Translations under genes and position numbers: made by a program
Part shown: positions 42,478-51,347 of the stretch, piece by piece
Numbering within the stretch: position 1 is the stretch's first letter
Layout of the letters: every line of letters starts with the position of its first letter
NCBI GenBank assembly: GCA_040757085.1
Contig: JBFLXJ010000005.1
Span: forward strand, 1 to 59,819
Direction: 5' to 3'
DNA from: Bacillota bacterium
GTDB taxonomy: Bacteria; Bacillota; Sulfobacillia; JACIYH01
Length of the DNA stretch: 59,819 bases
Notes under the pieces: generated by a model
Told to the model about the DNA's origin: nothing
The model's input: the letters and a program-made list of their open reading frames with translations, nothing else
Databases searched by the model: none

Positions 42478-43237
42478 CCGGGACGGAGATGACGTGCTGC
42501 CATCTCCCGGAAAGCCGCCGCACCCGCGGGAGTGTCCGCGTTCACCCATCAGGAGGGGAGGAAGTCGCATCCGCATTCCCAAGCCCCAGATCCCGCCGGT
42601 GGAACCGTACGGCACCGAGGTGCACGTACGCCGTCCCGACCCGGCCCAGCCCGTCCGGGTGGTGGGGCCCAGTCCCCGTCCCCTGTTGACACCTCTGCCC
42701 CGCTCAAGCAAGACCGTATTCCGCGGGAAGCTCCTGCAGGTGCAGGTGGACCGGGTGAGGGTGGGTGGTCACACCCTGGAGAGAGAGGTGGTGCATCACC
42801 CGGGGGCGGTGGCGGTGGTGGCCATCACGCCCGCGCGTGAGGTGGTTCTGGTGCGCCAGTACCGGCATGCCGTCCGCGCGTGGCTGTGGGAGATCCCGGC
42901 CGGGACTCTGGAACCGGGCGAGCAACCCCTCGTAGCCGCCCGGCGTGAGCTGGAGGAGGAGACTGGATACCGGGCGGAAAATTGGGTGAAACTGGCGGAG
43001 GTCTATACCACCCCCGGGTTCTGCACGGAGAAAATGGTGCTGTACCTGGCCAGGAACCTGACCGAGGGGACGGTTTGCCCGGAAGAAGACGAGGACTTGC
43101 AGGTGAGCAAAGTTCCCTGGGAGGAGGCCCTCGAGGGGATCAGGCAGGGTCGTTTCCGGGATGCCAAGACCATCCTGGGACTGGTGCTGGCTCGTTCCTA
43201 CCTGGACGGGGACATACCACCGGCAGAGGGGGCATAA
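42467..43237 (+). CDS. Nudix hydrolase (ADP-ribose pyrophosphatase type) with long N-terminal extension
   Basis: 256 aa. Perfect Nudix box around residues 145-167 (GTLEPGEQPLVAAR-RELEEETGY), in a domain like B. subtilis NudF (KTVFRGKLLQVQVDRV, VLVRQYRHAV, WEIPAGTLE). About 80 residues rich in Pro and Arg precede it; ADP-ribose hydrolases normally lack this, and it looks disordered. ATG 42467 has GGAGGGG upstream. NudF also lies near spoIIM in B. subtilis, so the locus is conserved. Confidence 0.88.
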   Translation: MTTDRDGDDVLPSPGKPPHPRECPRSPIRRGGSRIRIPKPQIPPVEPYGTEVHVRRPDPAQPVRVVGPSPRPLLTPLPRSSKTVFRGKLLQVQVDRVRVGGHTLEREVVHHPGAVAVVAITPAREVVLVRQYRHAVRAWLWEIPAGTLEPGEQPLVAARRELEEETGYRAENWVKLAEVYTTPGFCTEKMVLYLARNLTEGTVCPEEDEDLQVSKVPWEEALEGIRQGRFRDAKTILGLVLARSYLDGDIPPAEGA

Positions 43238-43286
43238 CCTCTACTGGAATCCCGGGGGGAAGGGGTGAACCGCCACGCGCAGCGGT

Positions 43287-43904
43287 GTGGCCTCTTTCTT
43301 CGTTGCCCACCTGCGCTTGACGGTCCTGGTGGTGGTGATGTTCGCGCTGGGTGTGGGAGCGGGGGCGTGGGCGGTCCGGGCCCTGGACGCCGCCCAGCGT
43401 GCCGAGCTGGTTACATATCTAGAGGAACTGGGTCGTGTGATCGGAGACGGCGCCGGTGGCCAGAGCGGGCCGGAGATCCTGCGAGCTTCCCTTGTGCAGA
43501 ACCTGCGCACACTGGCGGCCATGTGGTTGGGCGGGTTGCTGGTCATCGGCGTTCCCCTGGCCCTCCTTCTCGTCATGGTGCGGGGGTTTGCCATCGGTTT
43601 CACGGTGGGTTTCCTGGCCAGTGAGGCGGGCTGGAGAGGGGTGGTCTTCAGCCTGGGTGCCGTGCTGCCCCACAGCCTGCTGGCCGTACCCGCCCTCTGG
43701 GCGGCGGCCGTTGGCTCCCTTTCTTTTGCCGGCAGGGTGTGGGGTGCCCGCAGACGCCGGTGGACAGGCGCTCTGGCAGGCGACGTGGTGGCCTACCTGG
43801 GGATAGGCATGGTGGTGGCGTGCCTGCTGGGCCTGGCCAGCCTGGCAGAAGCCTACATCACCCCTGCCCTCATCAGGCTGCTGGGGGGGCTGGTTAAGGG
43901 CTGA
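43287..43904 (+). CDS. spoIIM: Stage II sporulation protein M
   Basis: 205 aa polytopic membrane protein of the SpoIIDMP engulfment machine. N-terminal helix (LTVLVVVMFALGVGAGAWAV), then three or four further helices, with the conserved SLGAVLPHSLLAVPALW-like (here FSLGAVLPHSLLAVPALW) segment. GTG start. Recruits the peptidoglycan-remodelling SpoIID and SpoIIP in known systems. Confidence 0.9.
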   Translation: MASFFVAHLRLTVLVVVMFALGVGAGAWAVRALDAAQRAELVTYLEELGRVIGDGAGGQSGPEILRASLVQNLRTLAAMWLGGLLVIGVPLALLLVMVRGFAIGFTVGFLASEAGWRGVVFSLGAVLPHSLLAVPALWAAAVGSLSFAGRVWGARRRRWTGALAGDVVAYLGIGMVVACLLGLASLAEAYITPALIRLLGGLVKG

Positions 43905-44054
43905 TGCGGTTGCGGTATCCCGTGCCGGTGTCACCCGGTGCTTTCCCTGCCGGAAGCAGGAATCCGGGTCGGCAGGGAAGTATTGTTCTTGAGGTTCACC
44001 ATGCGGAACAACGGCCGCTGTCAGGGATGTGCCAATGTGAGGAGGGATGTGCAC

Positions 44055-45164
44055 GTGGTAATCGGGGTCCCCAAAGAGATCAAGGCAGATGAGAACCGGG
44101 TGGCCATCACGCCCGCCGGGGTCATGGCCCTGACCGGGCACGGGCATCGGGTAGTGGTGGAGTCCGGTGCGGGAGAGGGAAGCGGCTTTTCTGACGAGGA
44201 CTTCCGCGCGGCGGGAGCAACCATCGTCAACCGGGAAGAGGCCTGGAGTGCGGAAATGGTTCTCAAGGTGAAGGAGCCCCTGCCGGAAGAGTACGGTTTC
44301 TTCCGGCCCGGCCAGGTACTGTTCACCTACCTCCACCTGGCCGCCGAACGTGAACTCACCCTTGCCCTGGCCAGGCGCGAGGTGGTCGCGATCGCTTACG
44401 AAACGGTGCAGCTTGAGGACGGTTCCCTGCCCCTCCTGACGCCCATGAGCGAGGTGGCGGGCAGGATGGCGGTGCAGATAGGGGCCCACTTCCTGGAGAA
44501 GCGCCAGGGAGGAAGGGGAGTGCTGTTGGGTGGGGTACCCGGTGTACCCCCAGCGGACGTGGTCATCGTGGGCGGAGGTACGGTGGGGACAAATGCCGCC
44601 AAGATCGCCTTCGGCATGGGAGCCCGGGTCACCGTCCTGGACATCAGCGCCGAGCGGCTCCGCTATCTGGATGACCTGTTCGGCGGTCAGGTTACCACCC
44701 TCATGTCCAACAGCTACAACATCGGACAAGCTGTCAGCCGGGCCGACCTGCTCATCGGGGCCGTGCTCATACCGGGGGCCCGCGCTCCTCACCTGGTGAC
44801 CGAAGACATGGTCAGGTCCATGAAGCCTGGGTCAGTGATCGTAGACGTGGCCATCGACCAGGGCGGCATCGTAGCCACCATGGACCGGGTTACCACCCAT
44901 TCCAATCCTACGTTCGTGAAGCACGGAGTGGTCCATTATGCCGTGGCCAACATCCCGGGGGCTGTGCCCCGCACGTCGACCCTGGCCCTCACCAACGTGA
45001 CGATTCCTTACGCCATACGACTGGCGGATAAGGGCTGGAGGCGCGCGGTGCAGGACGAGCCTGCCCTGGCGCGGGGGGTCAACGTTTGCCTAGGCCACAT
45101 CACATACCCAGCGGTGGCCGAGGCCCATGGCCTGCAGAGCCGGCCCCTGACCGAGCTGCTCTGA
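44055..45164 (+). CDS. ald: Alanine dehydrogenase
   Basis: 369 aa. NAD-dependent alanine/pyruvate interconversion. [19 protein letters not shown], catalytic His in FTYLHLA, and the NAD site [15 protein letters not shown] are typical. GTG 44055 is set by AGGAGGG 8 nt upstream; the frame is open upstream but shows no protein-like content. Important for sporulation metabolism in Bacillota; its position between spoIIM and xerD is not the B. subtilis one. Confidence 0.95.
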   Translation: MVIGVPKEIKADENRVAITPAGVMALTGHGHRVVVESGAGEGSGFSDEDFRAAGATIVNREEAWSAEMVLKVKEPLPEEYGFFRPGQVLFTYLHLAAERELTLALARREVVAIAYETVQLEDGSLPLLTPMSEVAGRMAVQIGAHFLEKRQGGRGVLLGGVPGVPPADVVIVGGGTVGTNAAKIAFGMGARVTVLDISAERLRYLDDLFGGQVTTLMSNSYNIGQAVSRADLLIGAVLIPGARAPHLVTEDMVRSMKPGSVIVDVAIDQGGIVATMDRVTTHSNPTFVKHGVVHYAVANIPGAVPRTSTLALTNVTIPYAIRLADKGWRRAVQDEPALARGVNVCLGHITYPAVAEAHGLQSRPLTELL

Positions 45165-45218
45165 ATTCTGCATTCCCACCGGTATCTTCCGGGTCGACCT
45201 GCGACCGTGGCCGTTCTG

Positions 45219-45248
45219 CCCCCGGCCCCCGTTCTGGGGGGCCGGGGG
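45219..45248 (+). terminator. Strong GC hairpin downstream of ald
   Basis: CCCCCGGCCCCC (45219-45230), 5-nt loop, GGGGGGCCGGGGG (45236-45248). There is no T run after it (AATACATAAC), so it may act as a transcript-stabilising hairpin or a weak terminator rather than a classical one. Located in the 224-nt gap before xerD. Confidence 0.5.
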
Positions 45249-45388
45249 AATACATAACTATGAGTTGGGAACATTGCTATGAGGGGCGGGGACTGATGGC
45301 AAAGCAGAAAGGAATTCCCTTGCCTACGCCGAATACCCAGGAGGCGGCCCAGAGGAGCATAGGGCGCAGCACAAAGGGTGGTAAGGCG

Positions 45389-46279
45389 ATGTCGGTGCCC
45401 GACCTGATCGCCCATTTTGTAGACTACCTGCGGACCGAGAAGGGCCTGTCTCAGAACACCCTGGCATCGTACGGCTGCGACCTGGACCAGTACCAGCAGT
45501 TCCTGAGCCAGCTGGGGCAGAGCCTGGCCACCGCCAGCCGGGCCACGGTGGTCTCCTACCTGGTGTGGCTGCAAAAGCAGGGGCGGGCTACGGCCACTGT
45601 GGCGCGGCGGTTGGCTGCGCTGCGGGCTTTTTACCAGTTCATGGTGCGCGAGCGCTACATAGATAGCGATCCCACGGACAACCTGGAGTCTCCCCGCCTG
45701 GAACGGAAGTTGCCGCGCGTGCTGACGGTCAGGGAAGTGGAAAGGCTGCTGGCCCAGCCGGACCCGGCCACACCGGCGGGCTTGCGGGACCGGGCCATGC
45801 TGGAGCTTCTGTACGCCACTGGGATCAGGGTTTCCGAACTTGTTAACCTGCGCGTAGAAGACGTCAACCTGAACCTGGGCTACGTGCGCTGCCTGGGCAA
45901 AGGGGGCAGGGAGAGGATCATCCCCCTGGGACGTATGGCCCGCAAGGCGGTGAAGGAATACCTCACCTACGGGCGTCCCCGGCTGCTGGGTGATCCCGGT
46001 GAGCACACCCTGTTTCTGAACCATCAGGGTGCCCGCCTCACCAGGCAGGGGTTCTGGAAAATAATCAAGAAGTACGCCCAGCAGGCGGGCATCGGCAAGA
46101 ACATCACCCCGCACACCCTGCGGCACTCCTTCGCCACCCATTTGCTGGAGAACGGGGCCGACCTGCGTTCCGTGCAGGAGATGCTGGGGCACGTCGATAT
46201 CGCCACCACCCAGATTTACACCCAGGTAACCAAGGGGAGACTGAAGGAGGTATACTCACGCACCCACCCGAGGGCATGA
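45389..46279 (+). CDS. xerD: Site-specific tyrosine recombinase XerD
   Basis: 296 aa. Resolves chromosome dimers at dif with XerC. N-terminal SAM-like core-binding domain (VDYLRTEKGLSQNTLASYGCDL), catalytic residues in TGIRVSEL (Arg), GKGGRERIIPL (Lys), HTLRHSFATHLL (His, Arg), LGHVDIATTQIYTQVT (His, Tyr). ATG 45389 gives the standard length; an ATG at 45296 would add 31 residues. It overlaps deoB by 4 nt, as in the conserved xerD-deoB-dacF-spoIIA order. A chromosomal Xer protein rather than a mobile-element integrase. Confidence 0.93.
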   Translation: MSVPDLIAHFVDYLRTEKGLSQNTLASYGCDLDQYQQFLSQLGQSLATASRATVVSYLVWLQKQGRATATVARRLAALRAFYQFMVRERYIDSDPTDNLESPRLERKLPRVLTVREVERLLAQPDPATPAGLRDRAMLELLYATGIRVSELVNLRVEDVNLNLGYVRCLGKGGRERIIPLGRMARKAVKEYLTYGRPRLLGDPGEHTLFLNHQGARLTRQGFWKIIKKYAQQAGIGKNITPHTLRHSFATHLLENGADLRSVQEMLGHVDIATTQIYTQVTKGRLKEVYSRTHPRA

Positions 46280-47451
46280 TTCCCTGCCGTCGTGCCATCC
46301 TGCTGGTGATAGACGGGCTGGGCGTCGGGGCTCTTCCCGACGCCGATTTCTACGGCGACCGGGGCTCTAACACCCTGGGGAACCTGGGCCGCGCCGCAGG
46401 AGGGCTGCGCATCCCCCATCTGGCCGGCCTCGGCCTCACCCATTGCACCGAAGTGCCGGGGAGCCCCCTGGTGCCAGCCGGGCAGGTAGCAGGTGCCTGG
46501 GGGATCATGGCTCCCCTTTCCCCGGGCAAGGAGACCATGATTGGCCACTGGGAATTGGCCGGGGTGGTGATCGACGCCCCCCTTGATACCTTCCCCCGAG
46601 GTTTTCCCCGCTGGTTGATAGATGAAGTGGAGCGTATCACTGGCCGCCCGGTGCTGGGGAACGTGCCCGCCTCCGGGACGGTAATCATTTCCGAACTGGG
46701 CGAAGAACACCTACGCACGGGACGTCCCATCGTCTACACCTCCGCCGACAGCGTGCTGCAGGTCGCTGCCCATGAGGAAGTAGTTCCCCCGTCGCTCCTT
46801 TACCAGTGGTGTGCCCAGATCAGGGCCCTGCTCGACCGGGGCCCCCTGCGGGTGGGACGGGTGATCGCCCGTCCCTTCACCGGGAGCCCCGGTTCCTTCC
46901 GGCGCACACCCGGCCGGCACGACTGGGCCTTGCCCCCTCCCGGGCGTAGCGTACTGGACGCCCTCGCCGAAGCGGGGTACGAGGTGGTGGGGATCGGCAA
47001 GGTTCCCGACATATACGCGGGGCGGGGCATCACCAGGCGCGTCCCGGCTGGCGGCAACAGAGAGATCCTGGCTGCCCTGGAAGAGACGTTCGCCGGCCTG
47101 GAGCGAGGCCTCATCGTAGCCAACCTGGTGGATTTTGACATGCTTTACGGTCACCGCAACGACGTTTCCGGGTACGCCCGCGCCCTCGAGGAACTGGATG
47201 TCTGGCTGGGGGACTTTCTGCCTCGTCTTGATGAAGGGGACGAGGTGGTCATCACTGCAGATCACGGGTGTGATCCCACCACCCCCAGCACGGATCATTC
47301 CCGGGAGCTGGTACCGGTGCTGGTGACCGGCCCCGGCTGGCGGCAGCGAGGGTGCCTGGGGGTGAGGCACACCTTCAGCGACGTGGCTGCTACCCTGGCC
47401 CGCCAATTCCAGGTGGACTGGTTATCGGCCGCGGGCGCCCGGCCGTTCTGA
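46276..47451 (+). CDS. deoB: Phosphopentomutase
   Basis: 391 aa alkaline-phosphatase superfamily metalloenzyme that interconverts (deoxy)ribose 1- and 5-phosphate. N-terminal LLVIDGLGVGALPDA, phospho-acceptor threonine in GKETMIGHWEL, and metal-binding TADHGCDPTTPSTDHSRE. The purine nucleoside phosphorylase gene that follows deoB in B. subtilis is missing; dacF comes next. Confidence 0.95.
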   Translation: MIPCRRAILLVIDGLGVGALPDADFYGDRGSNTLGNLGRAAGGLRIPHLAGLGLTHCTEVPGSPLVPAGQVAGAWGIMAPLSPGKETMIGHWELAGVVIDAPLDTFPRGFPRWLIDEVERITGRPVLGNVPASGTVIISELGEEHLRTGRPIVYTSADSVLQVAAHEEVVPPSLLYQWCAQIRALLDRGPLRVGRVIARPFTGSPGSFRRTPGRHDWALPPPGRSVLDALAEAGYEVVGIGKVPDIYAGRGITRRVPAGGNREILAALEETFAGLERGLIVANLVDFDMLYGHRNDVSGYARALEELDVWLGDFLPRLDEGDEVVITADHGCDPTTPSTDHSRELVPVLVTGPGWRQRGCLGVRHTFSDVAATLARQFQVDWLSAAGARPF

Positions 47452-47610
47452 CCGGGCACCCGGGGGCAGTGGCAGTGTTCAACCCCGGCTGAGATGGCCG
47501 CCGTGAGCCTGGCCTAAGGGGGGGCGGCGTCACGGCGGCGGCTGTTCCGCGGGTGTACGTGCTCCCGTGCCCGGGCAAGCTAAGGAAAAAGGCCCGGGGA
47601 GGTGGCGGTA

Positions 47611-48849
47611 TTGCGCGCGAAAGTGCGCCTTCACGCGATAGTGGGTATTGCGCTGCTGGTGGTATCTCTGGGCTGTGCCTGGTGGCCGCTCGAGACTGGC
47701 CTTGCCGACGGCCCTCCCGGCGAAGAAGAGGGCCAGACGGCCACCGGGGAACTAGCCGAGGCCGCGACCAGGATAGAATTCCCCCTCAAGTCAGAAGCGG
47801 CGGTCCTCATGGACGTGGTCACCGGGCAGGTGCTGTACGCCAGGGAGCCCCACAAGAAGTGGCCGCCGGCCAGCCTGACCAAGATCATGACCCTGGCCCT
47901 GGCCTGCGAGGCCCTGGAGCAGGGGAAGGTCAAGCCCGAGGACGTGGTGGTGGCCAGCGAAAACGCCTGGGAAATGGGGGGTTCGGAGATCTGGCTGGAG
48001 CCCGGTGAAGAGATGCCCTTCTCGGACCTCCTGCTTGCGGTGGCGGTGGGTTCGGCCAACGATGCGGCGGTAGCAGTGGCCGAGTACCTGGCCGGCTCTG
48101 AGCAAAAGTTCGTGGAGTGGATGAACGAGAAGGCGCGGGCCCTGGGCTGCCAGAACACCACCTTCATGAACAGCCACGGCCTGGACGAGGAAGGCCAACA
48201 GACCACCGCCTACGACTTGGCCCTTATTTCCCGGTACGCCCTCGGCCTGCCCGAGGTGGTGCGGCTGTCGTCCCTGCGGGAAGCCTGGATCAGACAGGAT
48301 GCGCCCAAGAAGAGCTGGCTGGTGAGCCGTAACCGGCTCCTGGTGACTTATCCGGGTGCCACCGGGCTCAAGACCGGCCATACTTCGAAGGCCCAGTACT
48401 GCCTGGTGGGCTCGGCCAAGAGGGATGACCGCGAGTTCCTGGCCGTCATCCTGGGGGCTCCGGATCCGGCCACGCGCTTTCGGGAAGCCACCCAACTGCT
48501 GAACTACGCCTTCGCTACCTTCACCCCTGTGGTGGCAGCCCGGAAGGGGGAAGAGGTGGCACAGGTGAAGGTGGTGCGGGGCAAGGAGCGGTGGCTTCCC
48601 GTGGTGGCAGCCGCCGACCTAGCCCTCTCGGTGGAGAAGGACAAGGCGGAAAAGGTAGAAAAGGTGGTTCGGGTGGAACCCCGGGCGAATGCCCCTGTGC
48701 GCGCCGGAGACGAACTGGGCAGCATGGCGCTCCATCTGGAGGGTAGGGAACTGGCCCGCATCCCCCTTGTGGCTGCGCGGGGCGTGGAAAAGAGTACCTT
48801 CCTGGGGATGATAGGGCAAACTATCGCCCGTTTCTTCTCCATCCGATAA
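47611..48849 (+). CDS. dacF: D-alanyl-D-alanine carboxypeptidase DacF-type
   Basis: 412 aa penicillin-binding protein 5/6 family. Signal peptide at residues about 6-30, SxxK in PASLTKIMTL, SxN in VGSANDAAVAV, KTG in LKTGHTSKA, C-terminal beta domain and an amphipathic anchor helix. TTG 47611 is preferred (GGGGAGG 8 nt upstream) over GTG 47602. Forespore-expressed in B. subtilis from sigma-F; only a poor sigma-F-like match (GTGTA-N15-GGGCAAGCTA, 47553-47582) was seen. Followed by a terminator. Confidence 0.92.
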   Translation: MRAKVRLHAIVGIALLVVSLGCAWWPLETGLADGPPGEEEGQTATGELAEAATRIEFPLKSEAAVLMDVVTGQVLYAREPHKKWPPASLTKIMTLALACEALEQGKVKPEDVVVASENAWEMGGSEIWLEPGEEMPFSDLLLAVAVGSANDAAVAVAEYLAGSEQKFVEWMNEKARALGCQNTTFMNSHGLDEEGQQTTAYDLALISRYALGLPEVVRLSSLREAWIRQDAPKKSWLVSRNRLLVTYPGATGLKTGHTSKAQYCLVGSAKRDDREFLAVILGAPDPATRFREATQLLNYAFATFTPVVAARKGEEVAQVKVVRGKERWLPVVAAADLALSVEKDKAEKVEKVVRVEPRANAPVRAGDELGSMALHLEGRELARIPLVAARGVEKSTFLGMIGQTIARFFSIR

Positions 48850-48874
48850 CAGCCCAGAGAGGGGCGGTTTCCCA

Positions 48875-48900
48875 GGCCCGGGGTCCGGCCCGGGCCTTTT
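48875..48900 (+). terminator. Intrinsic terminator after dacF
   Basis: GGCCCGGG (48875-48882), 6-nt loop, CCCGGGCC (48889-48896), TTTT. A perfect 8-bp stem separating dacF from motA. Confidence 0.85.
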
Positions 48901-48931
48901 CGCGTCTGCCGCCCGGAGGGAGGCTGGCCGC

Positions 48932-49723
48932 TTGGACGTGACCACCGGACTGGGTATGGTGGTTGCCTTCGCTGCGCTGATCGTATCGGTGTTCATGGAA
49001 GGGGGTCACCTGGGGGCTCTCTTAAATCCTTCCGCTCTGGTCATCATCCTGGGCGGTACGCTGGGGGCCACCGTGATGTCGTACTCTCCCGCGGAACTGG
49101 CCAAGATCCCTTCTCTGGTGGCCCAGGCCTTCTTCGGCCGCGATCCACCCATGGCAGAGGTCATCGATACCCTGGTGGGATATGCGGAAAAAGCCAGGCG
49201 GGAGGGGCTGCTGGTATTGCAGGAGTATGTGCACGAGGGTGACGATCCCTTCCTGGTGCGCGGCCTCAACCTGGTCATTGACGGTGCCGATCCCGAGATG
49301 GTGCGCAGCATCCTGGAGACTGATCTGGCCGTCAAGGAGAAGGAGTATCAGACCGAGGCGGGCATATTCGAAACGGCAGGGGGGTACGCCCCCACCATGG
49401 GCATCATCGGCACGGTCATGGGGCTGGTGCACGTGCTGGGCAACCTGCACGATACCTCTCGGCTGGGGCCGGCCATCGCGGTGGCTTTCCTGGCCACGCT
49501 TTATGGCATTGCTTCCGCCAACCTGATCTGGCTGCCCATCGCCGCCAAGCTCAAGCTAAGGGCGCGCAAGCTCGTCGCTCAGAAGGAACTCATGCTGGAA
49601 GGAATACTCTCCATTCAGGCGGGTGAAAACCCGCGCATGGTGAGGGAGAAGCTGGAGGTGTTCTGGCGGAAGACGGCCCGGGACGGCCGCTCGCGTCCGG
49701 TCCACAGGGAGGAAGCAGCTTGA
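48932..49723 (+). CDS. motA: Flagellar motor stator protein MotA
   Basis: 263 aa proton/sodium channel stator subunit with four membrane helices (GLGMVVAFAALIVSVFMEG, LVIILGGTLGATVMSY, TAGGYAPTMGIIGTVMGLVHVL, AIAVAFLATLYGIASANLIWLPIA). The cytoplasmic loop that meets FliG contains ARREGLLVLQEYVHEG. TTG start after GGAGGGAGG. The 4-nt overlap with motB is standard. Placed unusually, between dacF and spoIIA. Confidence 0.93.
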   Translation: MDVTTGLGMVVAFAALIVSVFMEGGHLGALLNPSALVIILGGTLGATVMSYSPAELAKIPSLVAQAFFGRDPPMAEVIDTLVGYAEKARREGLLVLQEYVHEGDDPFLVRGLNLVIDGADPEMVRSILETDLAVKEKEYQTEAGIFETAGGYAPTMGIIGTVMGLVHVLGNLHDTSRLGPAIAVAFLATLYGIASANLIWLPIAAKLKLRARKLVAQKELMLEGILSIQAGENPRMVREKLEVFWRKTARDGRSRPVHREEAA

Positions 49724-50475
49724 GGCGGTCTCGCCGGCTTGGGGAGGAAGGGGGAGGCGGTGGCGACCACGGGGCCACCGGCATGATGAGGTGGCTGCTC
49801 ACCTACGCCGACCTCATCACTCTCCTCATGGCCTTCTTCGTGGTCATGTACGCCATGTCCAGCGTAGACGTGGGCAAGTACCGGGCCCTGGCTCATTCCC
49901 TGCGCGGCGCCCTGGCCGGGAATTCCTTTTTCGATCTGCCCCTGCAGGGTACGGAAACACGGCCCGAGCCGCTTGAGGCTATGGGACGGGAGGTGGCGGG
50001 TGCCCTGGCGGAGATGGGCCTGGAGGGCCAGGCGGCTGTGTTTCGGACCGAGCGAGGAGTGGTGATCAGCCTGTACGGGGCGGTGCTATTCGACCTGGGC
50101 AAGGCGGACATCCGACCCCAGGCCGAAGCCGTGCTCGACCGGGTGGCCGCCGCCCTGGCACGCATCCCCAATTACGTGAGCGTGGAGGGGTCCACGGACG
50201 ACCTTCCCATCAACACGGCGCTGTTCCCGACCAACTGGGAGCTTTCCGTACGCCGGGCCACCACCGTGGTGCGCTATTTCGTCGACCGGCACGGCCTGGA
50301 TCCCCGCCGGTTCCTGGCCGTGGGCTACGGGGAATACCAGCCCATGTTTCCCAACGATTCGGAGGCCAATCGGGCCCGCAACCGCCGGGTGGACATCGTA
50401 GTCCTTTCCCACTCGCCGTTCCCGCGCGGAAGGCCCGAGCCCATCTTGCCTGTGCCGCCAGCGGACAACCCCTAG
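49720..50475 (+). CDS. motB: Flagellar motor stator protein MotB
   Basis: 251 aa. One N-terminal helix with the ion-binding aspartate in WLLTYADLITLLMAFFVVMYAMS, then a linker and an OmpA/Pal peptidoglycan-binding domain (VEGSTDDLPI, NWELSVRRATTVVRYFV, NDSEANRARNRRVDIVV). TTG start overlapping motA. The end of the gene overlaps the spoIIA sigma-H promoter. Confidence 0.93.
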   Translation: MRRSRRLGEEGGGGGDHGATGMMRWLLTYADLITLLMAFFVVMYAMSSVDVGKYRALAHSLRGALAGNSFFDLPLQGTETRPEPLEAMGREVAGALAEMGLEGQAAVFRTERGVVISLYGAVLFDLGKADIRPQAEAVLDRVAAALARIPNYVSVEGSTDDLPINTALFPTNWELSVRRATTVVRYFVDRHGLDPRRFLAVGYGEYQPMFPNDSEANRARNRRVDIVVLSHSPFPRGRPEPILPVPPADNP

Positions 50476-50501
50476 CAGGAAAAACTTTCCGGAGAGAGAA
50501 C
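50475..50501 (+). promoter_or_regulatory. Sigma-H-type promoter of the spoIIA operon
   Basis: GCAGGAAAA (50475-50483), 11-nt spacer, AGAGAAC (50495-50501). This fits RnAGGAwWW-N11/12-RnnGAAT with only the last base different. It starts on the last base of motB and lies 26 nt before the spoIIAA start. spoIIA is a classical sigma-H operon. Confidence 0.75.
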
Positions 50502-50526
50502 TTCTCCCGCTACGGGGGAGTTGTTT

Positions 50527-50904
50527 TTGACAGTTGCGGGCCTGCAGGTCGAGGAGGAACTGGTGGGACGGGTGCTGGTACTGCGCCTGTCCGGCGAGCT
50601 GGACGTGTACACAGCCGGTACCTTCAGGCAGAAGGCTGACGAGGCCATGCGCAACGCGGGCGCCCGGGCGGTGGTACTGGCTTGCCGCCACCTGACCTTC
50701 CTGGACAGCACGGGCCTGGGGGCCATCCTGGGTCGCTATCGCTGGCTGCAGGAGCGGGGGGGGCGCATGGTGGTGGCCGGGGCGGCCGGACGGGTTAGGA
50801 CGGTACTTGAGGTGTCGGGGGTATCCAGGCTCATCCCGCTTTTCGATTCGGAACGCAAGGCGGCCGGTGCACTGGGCGGGGAAGGCGGGGGGGAGGTGGT
50901 CTGA
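50527..50904 (+). CDS. spoIIAA: Anti-sigma-F factor antagonist SpoIIAA
   Basis: 125 aa STAS-domain protein. The phosphorylatable serine is Ser61 in TFLDSTGLGAILG (Ser58 in B. subtilis). Unphosphorylated SpoIIAA releases sigma-F from SpoIIAB. TTG 50527 has GGGGGAG 7 nt upstream; TTG 50521 is too close. The C-terminus is extended by a Gly-rich tail and overlaps spoIIAB by one base. Confidence 0.94.
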   Translation: MTVAGLQVEEELVGRVLVLRLSGELDVYTAGTFRQKADEAMRNAGARAVVLACRHLTFLDSTGLGAILGRYRWLQERGGRMVVAGAAGRVRTVLEVSGVSRLIPLFDSERKAAGALGGEGGGEVV

Positions 50905-51338
50905 TGGAGGCCGGGCAGCACAACTACCTGCACATAGAATTCCCGGCCCTGCCCGCCAATGTGGGAGTGGCCCGGGTGGCCGTGGCCTCCTTCGCGGCCC
51001 AGCTAGAATTCACCTGGGCCGAACTGGAGGAGGTCAAGGTGGCCGTATCCGAAGCAGTCACCAATGCCGTGGTCCATGCCTACCCGAAGGGACCAGGACC
51101 GGTGAAGGTGCGGGCCCAGCTGGACGGGGGGATTCTGGCCGTCGAGGTCGAGGACCAGGGGGTGGGGATCGCGGACGTGGCCCAGGCCCGCCAGACCAGC
51201 TTCACCACCGATCCGGAGCGCATGGGCCTGGGCTTCACCTTCATGGAGTCTTTCATGGACCAAGTGGAGGTATGGTCGGAGCCAGGACGGGGCACGCGGG
51301 TGTCCCTGGCCAAGCGGCCCAGCCGGAGTCAGGGGTGA
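50904..51338 (+). CDS. spoIIAB: Anti-sigma-F factor SpoIIAB
   Basis: 144 aa GHKL-fold serine kinase. N box EAVTNAVVHAYP, G1 EDQGVGIADV, G2 MGLGFTFMESFMD. Binds sigma-F or phosphorylates SpoIIAA. ATG overlaps the spoIIAA stop; sigF follows after 9 nt. Confidence 0.95.
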   Translation: MEAGQHNYLHIEFPALPANVGVARVAVASFAAQLEFTWAELEEVKVAVSEAVTNAVVHAYPKGPGPVKVRAQLDGGILAVEVEDQGVGIADVAQARQTSFTTDPERMGLGFTFMESFMDQVEVWSEPGRGTRVSLAKRPSRSQG

Positions 51339-51347
51339 GCCGGTATC

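Noticed and set aside
45389-46279. Tyrosine recombinase as an integrase of a mobile element
   Set aside because: Length, sequence and the conserved xerD-deoB-dacF order identify chromosomal XerD. No attachment-site repeats or phage genes flank it.
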